This document shows, piece by piece, positions 7,265-13,701 of a stretch of DNA of 17,377 bases. Under the pieces are notes generated by a model, which searched no databases, was not told where the DNA came from, and saw only the letters and a list, made by a program, of their open reading frames with translations. The first letter of the stretch is position 1, and each line of letters starts with the position of its first letter. A program made the translations under genes and the position numbers. Origin of the DNA: an uncultured cyanobacterium (GTDB taxonomy: Bacteria > Cyanobacteriota > Cyanobacteriia > Cyanobacteriales > Chroococcidiopsidaceae); assembly GCA_946221495.1 (NCBI GenBank), contig CAMIFA010000110.1, positions 1 to 17,377 on the forward strand. Reading direction: 5' to 3'.

Positions 7265-7897
7265 ATGAATACAGAAGTTGTTTGTTTAAAGCCAACGCTA
7301 TTTAACGCAGCAAGTGAAATCCTTGCTAATGCATTTAATAACGATCCGACATTTCGTTACTTTGCGCGTGAACAAGAGCAGGCAAGGATTAATGCAATAA
7401 AGTTGCTTGCTAAAACTGCATTACGCTATAGCCAGCCTTACAACCATATCTATACAACTACCCATGATTTGAAAGGTGTCGCCATATGGATACCTCCAGA
7501 AAAATTTCCGCTTAACGATTTTCGTCTATTGCAACTAGGTTTGTATGCATTACCTTTTAAGCTACGTTTGAGCAGACTGAGGCAATTACTATCACTATTT
7601 CTCACAATTGAAGAACATCATAAGCAAGATATGCCAGAGCCACATTGGTATCTGTTCATGCTAGGCATTTCACCTACTTATCAACGGCAAGGAATTGGTA
7701 GCTTACTGCTTCAGCCGATTCTTAACCAAGCAGATCAAGAAAAATTACCTTGTTACCTGGAAACATCAACAGAAGGAGGGGTGCGCTTTTATCAAAGGCT
7801 GGGATTTGAAGTGGTGCGAACGGGTGGAATACCAGAGGAAAACATTAAATTTTGGACGATGAAGCGATCGCCACAGGAAAGTAATTATGTTTCGTAA
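7265..7897 (+). CDS. GNAT family N-acetyltransferase
   Basis: The 210-residue cytoplasmic protein has a GNAT fold. The acetyl-CoA pyrophosphate-binding motif A appears as FMLGISPTYQRQGIGSLLL, with the Q/RxxGxG element at residues 140-145. Motif B follows as CYLETSTEGGVRFYQRLGFE. The N-terminal half contains a WIPP turn (75-78), common in a GNAT subgroup often annotated only as N-acetyltransferase. The acceptor cannot be predicted. A GTG precedes the chosen ATG directly (7262), so the start could be one codon longer. The end overlaps the DevC-like permease by 11 bases, tying expression to the exporter. Modification of the exported molecule or of a toxic precursor is a reasonable inference, not a demonstration. 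Confidence 0.9.
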   Translation: MNTEVVCLKPTLFNAASEILANAFNNDPTFRYFAREQEQARINAIKLLAKTALRYSQPYNHIYTTTHDLKGVAIWIPPEKFPLNDFRLLQLGLYALPFKLRLSRLRQLLSLFLTIEEHHKQDMPEPHWYLFMLGISPTYQRQGIGSLLLQPILNQADQEKLPCYLETSTEGGVRFYQRLGFEVVRTGGIPEENIKFWTMKRSPQESNYVS

Positions 7898-9041
7898 AAC
7901 ACCTCTAGCATGGTTGCAAGTAACACGAGAAAAAACCCGCCTGATTGTTGCGATCGCCGGAATTGCCTTTGCTGATCTGCTGATGTTTATTCAAATGGGG
8001 TTTGAAAGTGCGCTGTATGATTCAGCAGTCAAACCGCATCGCAGCTTACAAGCTGATTTAGTTTTAATCAATCCCCAATTTCAAACTTTATTTTCAGTAA
8101 AAAGCTTTCCTAGAGAGCGGCTGTACCAGGTTCTCAGTTACGAAGGCGTTGAATCAGTAAGTCCGCTTTACATTGCTACAGGACAGTGGCGTAATCCTGA
8201 AAATCGAATTGATCGCGCCATCTTAGTATGGGGAGTTGACCCCGTAAAACCTGCTTTTAAGTTACCTGAAGTCAACCAAAACCTAGAGCATCTTAAGCTG
8301 CTGAATCAAATTTTATTCGATCAAGCGGGTCGTCCTGAATACGGAGCGATCGCCGAGATATTCAAGCAAGCAGGTACGGTGGAAACTGAACTAAATGACA
8401 AAATTATCTCAGTTAAAGGCTTGTTTACTAGTGGGTCATCTTTTGCTGCCGATGGCAATGCGATCGCTAGTGATTCGACGTTTCTGCAATTGTTTCCTGA
8501 ACGTCAACCAGGGCAAATAGAAGTCGGGTTAATTAATTTAAAACCAGGTGCAGATATTGAAAGAATGCGATCGCAATTAGCAGCAAATCTACCCAATGAC
8601 GTGAAAGTGCTGACTGTAGAAGGCTTTGCTGAAGTTGAAAAAACCTACTGGGCAAATGGTACAGGTATTGGCTTTATTTTTGGGCTAGGTGTGGGAGTCG
8701 GGTTTATTGTTGGTATTGTGATTGTCTATCAAATCCTTTACTCTGATGTTTCCGATCACCTGCCAGAATATGCCACATTGAAAGCAATGGGCTACAGCGA
8801 TCGCTACCTATTAGGAGTTCTGACGCAAGAGGCATTACTGTTAGCGATATTAGGTTATCTTCCCGGATTCATGCTCTCATTTGGGCTGTACCAAGTCGCT
8901 TATGCAGCAACACTTTTACCAATTTCTATGACGCTAGAACGGGCAGGATCAGTTTTAGTTTTAACAATTATTATGTGCAGTGTTTCTGGGGCGATCGCCA
9001 TGCGAAAACTGCGATCAGCTGACCCTGCTGATATTTTCTAG
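7887..9041 (+). CDS. devC: DevC-type ABC exporter permease
   Basis: The 384-residue permease has the FtsX/MacB-like layout of DevC: one N-terminal membrane helix (about 18-36), a large periplasmic domain (about 45-255) and three C-terminal membrane helices within about 258-375. Family features include TPLAWLQVTREKTRLIVAIA at the N-terminus, QADLVLINPQFQTLF, and HLPEYATLKAMGYSDRYL between the second and third helices. It should dimerise, bind the DevA-like ATPase and work with the DevB-like adaptor. The ATG lies inside the end of the acetyltransferase gene (11-base overlap), with AGGAAAG at 7875-7881 as ribosome binding site. In known clusters devB and devC are normally adjacent; here four or five genes separate them. 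Confidence 0.94.
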   Translation: MFRKTPLAWLQVTREKTRLIVAIAGIAFADLLMFIQMGFESALYDSAVKPHRSLQADLVLINPQFQTLFSVKSFPRERLYQVLSYEGVESVSPLYIATGQWRNPENRIDRAILVWGVDPVKPAFKLPEVNQNLEHLKLLNQILFDQAGRPEYGAIAEIFKQAGTVETELNDKIISVKGLFTSGSSFAADGNAIASDSTFLQLFPERQPGQIEVGLINLKPGADIERMRSQLAANLPNDVKVLTVEGFAEVEKTYWANGTGIGFIFGLGVGVGFIVGIVIVYQILYSDVSDHLPEYATLKAMGYSDRYLLGVLTQEALLLAILGYLPGFMLSFGLYQVAYAATLLPISMTLERAGSVLVLTIIMCSVSGAIAMRKLRSADPADIF

Positions 9042-9050
9042 ATACTTACT

Positions 9051-9728
9051 ATGTCAACATCCACTAGTACATTACTAGCTTCAGTGATCGCGATCGCCGC
9101 GATTGATAGTATTAACCCAAATGCAATGGCAATGCAGGTTTATTTATTAAGTACACCAAAACCTGTAGTTCGTTCTATAGCTTTTATCTTGGGAGACTTT
9201 ATTGCTGCAATGCTAGCTGGCTTACTGCTAGCTTTTGGAATTACCAGCGCGATCGTGCATATATTCAATAGTTTAAACGAAGTTATTTATGTGCTTCAGT
9301 TTATTCTTGGTATTGTACTTATTACCCTAGGCTACAATTTCCCCAAATTCTTCCAACCGCAGACACTAGCCAAGCGTCCTAAATCCCTCAAACCACTTCA
9401 TACGTTTTTGCTCGGCATGACGATGGCATTTGTAGAAGCTCCAACTGCATTGCCTTACCTTGTGGCAATCGAACGTATAACTCGCGCCAATTTACCTTTA
9501 CACCAAACTATCACTATTCTTACTCTCTACAACATTATTTTTGTCTTACCGCTAACTATTTTGTTAGGAATTTATTTCTTACTTAGAGAGCGTTCTATTC
9601 ATTTAATTAAGCGGATTAATCGGGCAATTGTCACCTGGTTTCCGAAAATTATGCGCGTTATTTTGCTTCTTCTTGGCTTTGCCCTAATCCTGGATTGCAT
9701 CACTCATCTAAGTCGTTTCTGGCTATAA
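9051..9728 (+). CDS. GAP/Sap family (LysE-like superfamily) membrane protein
   Basis: The 225-residue protein has about six membrane segments arranged as two related halves. The first half contains AIDSINPNAMAMQVYLLSTP and the second MTMAFVEAPTALPYLVAIER; paired proline-containing helices like these mark the LysE/DsbD-like superfamily. The overall pattern, including the LLSTPKPVVRSIAFILGDF stretch, fits the GAP family, named after mycobacterial proteins needed to deliver glycopeptidolipids or sulfolipids to the cell surface. It begins nine bases after devC and ends 35 bases before the likely devA start, so it is physically embedded in the exporter. That placement suggests a role in passing a lipid or glycolipid to the transporter. 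The family call is from pattern memory and is less certain than the fold. Confidence 0.78.
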   Translation: MSTSTSTLLASVIAIAAIDSINPNAMAMQVYLLSTPKPVVRSIAFILGDFIAAMLAGLLLAFGITSAIVHIFNSLNEVIYVLQFILGIVLITLGYNFPKFFQPQTLAKRPKSLKPLHTFLLGMTMAFVEAPTALPYLVAIERITRANLPLHQTITILTLYNIIFVLPLTILLGIYFLLRERSIHLIKRINRAIVTWFPKIMRVILLLLGFALILDCITHLSRFWL

Positions 9729-9763
9729 GTCTAGCTGTTTATTCTATATTTTTAATTACTTTG

Positions 9764-10489
9764 ATGCAAACAACTATTAATATCTCCAACCAATCTCTTG
9801 CTACTGAACCTGTTATTTCAGCACAAAACCTCAATCACTATTTTGGTACAGGCAACCTGCGTAAACAAGTATTATTCGACATCAACTTAAACATTCACGC
9901 TGGCGAAATTGTAATTATGACTGGACCTTCTGGATCGGGTAAAACTACTTTACTGACGCTGATGGGTGGTTTACGTTCTGCTCAAGAAGGTAGTTTAAAA
10001 ATACTAGGACAGGAAATATGTGCAGCAACTAAGCAGCAACTAACTCAACTTCGTCGCCAAATCGGGTATATTTTCCAGGCACATAATTTGTTGACATTTT
10101 TAACTGCAAAACAGAATGTAAGGATGTCTTTGGAACTACATGATGAGATGCTGCAATTGGATGCCAAAGTAATTGCTATGTTAGAAGCCGTCGGCTTAGG
10201 CGATCGCGCAGATTACTATCCAGAAAATCTATCGGGTGGACAAAAGCAACGAGTAGCGATCGCCCGTGCTTTAATCGCTCATCCCAAAATTGTTTTAGCG
10301 GATGAACCCACTGCTGCACTCGACAAAAAATCTGGACGTGATGTGGTGGAAATAATGCAAAAGTTAGCAAAAGAGCAAGGTTGTACGATTCTGCTTGTTA
10401 CCCATGACAACCGCATTCTTGACATTGCCGATCGCATTATTTATATGGAAGATGGGCGTTTAGTAGCTAACGGTGTAGAGGCAGCGTGA
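9764..10489 (+). CDS. devA: DevA-type ABC exporter ATP-binding protein
   Basis: This 241-residue ATPase is complete: Walker A GPSGSGKTT (54-62), Q-loop Gln105 (IFQAHNLLTFLTA), signature LSGGQKQRVAIARAL (156-170), Walker B IVLADE (176-181) and the H-loop His214 (LLVTHD). The HYFGTGNLRKQVLFDINL opening is characteristic of the DevA/MacB branch. The frame is open for 23 codons upstream, overlapping the GAP-like gene, but that extension is hydrophobic and unlike the family; the ATG at 9764 gives the normal N-terminus. No strong Shine-Dalgarno is visible. It powers the DevC-like permease encoded 5' of it. It is the last gene of the cluster and faces a convergent glycosyltransferase gene 34 bases away. 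Confidence 0.93.
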   Translation: MQTTINISNQSLATEPVISAQNLNHYFGTGNLRKQVLFDINLNIHAGEIVIMTGPSGSGKTTLLTLMGGLRSAQEGSLKILGQEICAATKQQLTQLRRQIGYIFQAHNLLTFLTAKQNVRMSLELHDEMLQLDAKVIAMLEAVGLGDRADYYPENLSGGQKQRVAIARALIAHPKIVLADEPTAALDKKSGRDVVEIMQKLAKEQGCTILLVTHDNRILDIADRIIYMEDGRLVANGVEAA

Positions 10490-10496
10490 TACCTAT

Positions 10497-10516
10497 GATA
10501 CTTATCAAGTAGTATC
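10497..10516. terminator. Possible bidirectional terminator hairpin
   Basis: GATACT (10497-10502) and AGTATC (10511-10516) form a 6-bp stem with an 8-base loop, placed between the convergent devA-like and glycosyltransferase genes. The stem is AT-rich and lacks a T-run on either side, so a classical intrinsic terminator is doubtful. The position in a 34-base gap between convergent genes is the main support. Confidence 0.3.
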
Positions 10517-10523
10517 GCACAGC

Positions 10524-12299
10524 TTAAAGACAGTGATAAAGCCGATGTTTGTAGCCGTTCATTTTTGGTCTAGATTGAGTATCAATAAAACAACCTTTTA
10601 CTTCTGGTTGAGATGTAGGAAAAAAGTTTACTAGCCACAAATCTAAAGGTTTTGGTAATTGACAAATCGTTTCTTGAAGTACATCTATAGAGGTTTGAGA
10701 ATTAGGTTCTAGATGTGCTAAGAGAAACAAAGGAGAATCTTGAGAAATTGCTGTTGGATTTAAAGAACGATAACTGCGTTTAAATTCTAAAGCTAATCCC
10801 ATCATTTCCCCAATTTGTTCGTGAGTGAAGTGAGCAGTGGCAATTAAAACAGGAACTTGCGATACTTTTTGAATAATCGGAACTAAAAGATCAGGGCGAT
10901 CAGGCTTCTGATAAGCAAAATTTGAGATTACTGTAATGCTACCGATTAACCCCATTAATAAAATTATTACTACCGCTTTCTTTCCCCTCGTTTTTAGGGA
11001 ATTTAGTAGAGTTCGCTGGCGAACATTCCATCCTAAATCAATTCTTGCTGTCAAATAAGTAGCATCCCAACAGATAGCAAGTGTTGATGCTAGCAAAATT
11101 ATCACAGTTGGAAAATAGAAGAATTGATAACGAGCAGCAATAGTTAAATCAGCACCAAAACCATAAGTGATAAAAAATAATAGAGCGATCGCAGCTAATA
11201 AGTATCCTGCTAAAACTTGGGTTTCTGTGCGGGTGAGCGATCTGCCTAGCTGAAATTTAAGTCCTGCAATAAAAATTGATAATGCCCAAAAACCAAAAAT
11301 TACTAATACTACACCACAGCTAATCATAACTGGTGTATTTATGCCCTCAATAGGCAACAACGCAAACATGGTAATTACCCAAGCTAAAAATCTCGCAATT
11401 GTTTCCAGCAAGTTACTTAAGGGATTGCCGTCATAAATCCATTGGGTTACTTGATTATTAGGCACATTTAGCCAAGCAGGTAGCCACACTAAGCCACTGA
11501 TTAATGTACCCGCAGCTACAGCATAAATCCGCCGCCATGACGAGTGAGTAAAAGATACTGGATTAAATTTATTTTGTCTGAATAGTAAAGTAATTAAAAC
11601 TAACGCTTCCGCACAAAGGGTAAGAGTAAAGAAGTAATGAATAGCAATTCCGAAAAAGTTAACTACTACCCAGATTAAACTTACCCAAATAGGTAGCACA
11701 ATTGAACGCTGAATAGTCCCCGCAGCTGTTACTAGGCAACACAAAGAAGCAACAATTAATAAAATGACTAAAGTGTAGTGGCGGGCTTCTTGAGCTAAAT
11801 ATATGCCAAACGGTGACACCGCCATCATTGCTGCCGCTATTTGTCCCGCTAACCGTGAGCGAAAAGCAAGCAACCCTAAACCAAAGATAGCTGGAATTGA
11901 GGCTACACCCAAAATAGCACTTAAGAGTCGTGCCGCCCAAAATGAAGCTAGCCCGTCTACTGGAGGAAACAGTTGCATCCATAAATGAGTTAAGCCAAAA
12001 TACACAGGTGGATGGGTGCTTTCTGTCATTAAATTGGAGATCACATCTCTAATTCCAGCATCAGGATGAGGTTGTAACGGCATCAATAGTGTATCTAAGG
12101 CGATCGCTTCATTTATCGGTACTGTGCGAAAACTATTACCCAAGCTAAAAACAAGCGTGGCAAATTCATCATTCCAAGGAGGTTTTGCTCCTAAATTAGT
12201 AAAGCGTAAGCAACTACCAAGTATTAGCCACACCAACAGCAGTAGGAAATGAAACCAGCCACTATGGTTAAACAACCCATTGTTTCGGTAGGTTTTCAT
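10524..12299 (-). CDS. GT-C fold membrane glycosyltransferase, family 39-like
   Basis: The 591-residue polytopic membrane protein has roughly ten or more hydrophobic helices and a soluble C-terminal part (about 475-591). After the first helix comes LRFTNLGAKPPWNDEFATLV, whose Asp44-Glu45 in the first periplasmic loop matches the acidic catalytic motif of GT39/ArnT/PMT enzymes. A second loop motif, ESTHPPVYFGLTHLW (about 93-107), is also typical. Such enzymes transfer a sugar from a polyprenyl-phosphate donor to protein, lipid or polysaccharide outside the cytoplasmic membrane; donor and acceptor are unknown. It is transcribed towards the exporter cluster and so is not part of it. No ribosome binding site is evident before the ATG. 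Confidence 0.87.
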   Translation of the reverse strand: MKTYRNNGLFNHSGWFHFLLLLVWLILGSCLRFTNLGAKPPWNDEFATLVFSLGNSFRTVPINEAIALDTLLMPLQPHPDAGIRDVISNLMTESTHPPVYFGLTHLWMQLFPPVDGLASFWAARLLSAILGVASIPAIFGLGLLAFRSRLAGQIAAAMMAVSPFGIYLAQEARHYTLVILLIVASLCCLVTAAGTIQRSIVLPIWVSLIWVVVNFFGIAIHYFFTLTLCAEALVLITLLFRQNKFNPVSFTHSSWRRIYAVAAGTLISGLVWLPAWLNVPNNQVTQWIYDGNPLSNLLETIARFLAWVITMFALLPIEGINTPVMISCGVVLVIFGFWALSIFIAGLKFQLGRSLTRTETQVLAGYLLAAIALLFFITYGFGADLTIAARYQFFYFPTVIILLASTLAICWDATYLTARIDLGWNVRQRTLLNSLKTRGKKAVVIILLMGLIGSITVISNFAYQKPDRPDLLVPIIQKVSQVPVLIATAHFTHEQIGEMMGLALEFKRSYRSLNPTAISQDSPLFLLAHLEPNSQTSIDVLQETICQLPKPLDLWLVNFFPTSQPEVKGCFIDTQSRPKMNGYKHRLYHCL

Positions 12300-12355
12300 C
12301 AGTATTTAACTAGGGTGATATCACACCAAAACTTGTCATTGATGTCAGAAGTCAT

Positions 12356-12463
12356 CTATATATAGCTCAAACCTAACATCTGGGCTACAATCGGCAAAAC
12401 TGTATCAACGCTGTGCTGCTCAAAATTATTATCTATAGATGGGACACGCGGACAGTAGTTCAT
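12356..12463 (-). CDS. Possible 35-residue small protein or gene remnant
   Basis: In the 275-base gap between the DUF6464 and glycosyltransferase genes, an ATG at 12463 opens a 35-codon frame ending at TAG (12356-12358). Its middle reads NNFEQHSVDTVLPIVAQMLG, which looks like ordinary globular protein. The same frame stays open upstream to about 12532 with a hydrophobic run (IALLALIRGALLAVLLMNYC), and a GTG at 12472 could also start it. I recognise no family. It may be a small membrane-anchored protein, a decayed C-terminus or chance. Confidence 0.2.
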   Translation of the reverse strand: MNYCPRVPSIDNNFEQHSVDTVLPIVAQMLGLSYI

Positions 12464-12574
12464 TAGTAACACTGCAAGTAATGCACCCCTGATCAGCGCC
12501 AGTAGCGCTATAAAACTAGGAAATAGGGTGATTTAACCATTAAGTGCTAGTAACGTAGGGTAGCAACTAATGAG

Positions 12575-12907
12575 CTAAGGACTAATAATTGATTCATAAT
12601 GACGGCAACCTTGGCATGGTCCTTGAGGATTTACTGCACAACGAATATAGCCTGAACGGGCGTTAAATTGGCAGCTAATATCACCAATTAAATATCCAAC
12701 TCCTTCAAGGTAGTAGCGATCGCTCACCGATATGCCCAGCGAGTCAGTGCTTGAGGGTAGACTAGGATAACGGTGTGTCCTTACCCTGGTTGTAGTCATT
12801 GCCTGCCTTAATTTGGCTCGTGTCTGTGCTTCGCTACGACGCATCATCAACAGTGAAAGTAGTGGTGGCATCAGCCCAATGGCAAAAATCCAGAGTGCTT
12901 CTAACAC
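12575..12907 (-). CDS. DUF6464 family protein
   Basis: The protein has 110 residues. An N-terminal hydrophobic helix (about 4-22) is followed by the basic stretch MMRRSEAQTRAKLRQ, suggesting a membrane anchor with a cytoplasmic remainder. The conserved C-terminal domain (about 66-106) reads YYLEGVGYLIGDISCQFNAR then GYIRCAVNPQGPCQGCRHYE, which I recognise as cyanobacterial DUF6464. Four cysteines (79, 90, 98, 101) are positioned like a metal-binding site, although no metal is established. The function is unknown. It is followed 275 bases downstream by the glycosyltransferase gene on the same strand; that gap makes an operon uncertain. Confidence 0.82.
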   Translation of the reverse strand: MLEALWIFAIGLMPPLLSLLMMRRSEAQTRAKLRQAMTTTRVRTHRYPSLPSSTDSLGISVSDRYYLEGVGYLIGDISCQFNARSGYIRCAVNPQGPCQGCRHYESIISP

Positions 12908-13052
12908 TTTGTAATCACCTCTGAAGTAGAGAACGCTTTAAACTATTATATTTTCGTTGTTTTTTCTGCGTCCTTGCAAGTAACTCATGTAGTAAAGTAA
13001 CAAGCGATCGCCAATCACACTCATGGGAATCCATAACCTCAGATTTAGCTTT

Positions 13053-13583
13053 TCAAATCAGCCAGCCCAAAAGCGATCGCTTGTCGGCAGTTATTGATGA
13101 TCCTACTCGTCTGCGTTTTGCTTGGCGGCGCAGTTTTTGTGCTATTTCTAGGGCTTCTCGCTCTGCTTGGAATAAATCAACTTTTCTGGTTGTTAATACA
13201 AACACCCCACTTTTTCTACGTCCTACACAGGGAACAATCGTTGTTAAATACTCACACACGCTTTTTATTGACTTTTTAGTGTTCTGAGTACGCCGCTTAC
13301 AGTTGACATCGTTAGCGATTACTTTAAACTCAAACATTGCCTGTTCTAACTGAGCCGCTAGCTGATTAATGTGTCGAGCTTGTGCTGCTAACCGCTCCCA
13401 TCCTGTTTCTTGTTGTAGCACTTCCTGTTGAGGTTGCAGTGTTGTAATTGCTTTAGTCTGACTTTGAATGTATTCATTCTCAGGTACTGGCAAGCAGCGA
13501 CTGAGTGGCGATGCCTGACGACAAGTCACTGCACGTCTACGCTTTACACTCGTGCTTCTAATTTTTGGTTTGAGTTTTTTCAT
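13053..13583 (-). CDS. Basic hypothetical protein with coiled-coil segment
   Basis: I do not recognise the family. The 176-residue protein is strongly basic at both ends (KPKIRSTSVKRRRA near the start, AQKLRRQAKRRR near residues 148-159). A central helical stretch, WERLAAQARHINQLAAQLEQ (about 62-81), has heptad spacing that suggests a coiled coil. The middle (about 105-135) is more hydrophobic, with VCEYLTTIVPCVGRRKSGVF. There is no signal peptide or membrane helix. The basic, Gln-rich composition could suit nucleic acid binding, but that is speculation. It lies 145 bases upstream of DUF6464 and is divided from the EAL-protein gene by about 118 bases. Confidence 0.62.
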   Translation of the reverse strand: MKKLKPKIRSTSVKRRRAVTCRQASPLSRCLPVPENEYIQSQTKAITTLQPQQEVLQQETGWERLAAQARHINQLAAQLEQAMFEFKVIANDVNCKRRTQNTKKSIKSVCEYLTTIVPCVGRRKSGVFVLTTRKVDLFQAEREALEIAQKLRRQAKRRRVGSSITADKRSLLGWLI

Positions 13584-13701
13584 ACTTACTCTGCCAATAC
13601 TAAATTGCCTGCAAAGACATTCTGCTAGAGTAGTACAGATGAACTATAAATACAAGGGGGTTAGCTATGCACTTTTCAAGAGTTAAATTGAAATGAAAAT
13701 T

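Noticed and set aside
12495..12509. Inverted repeat AGCGC-cagta-GCGCT as a terminator after the DUF6464 gene
   Set aside because: The stem is only 5 bp with no T-run, and it falls within a possible small reading frame.
13650..13695. Nine-codon plus-strand frame (ATG at 13667) preceded by a Shine-Dalgarno-like AGGGGG
   Set aside because: Too short to support as a gene, with no homologue recognisable; the G run is probably incidental.
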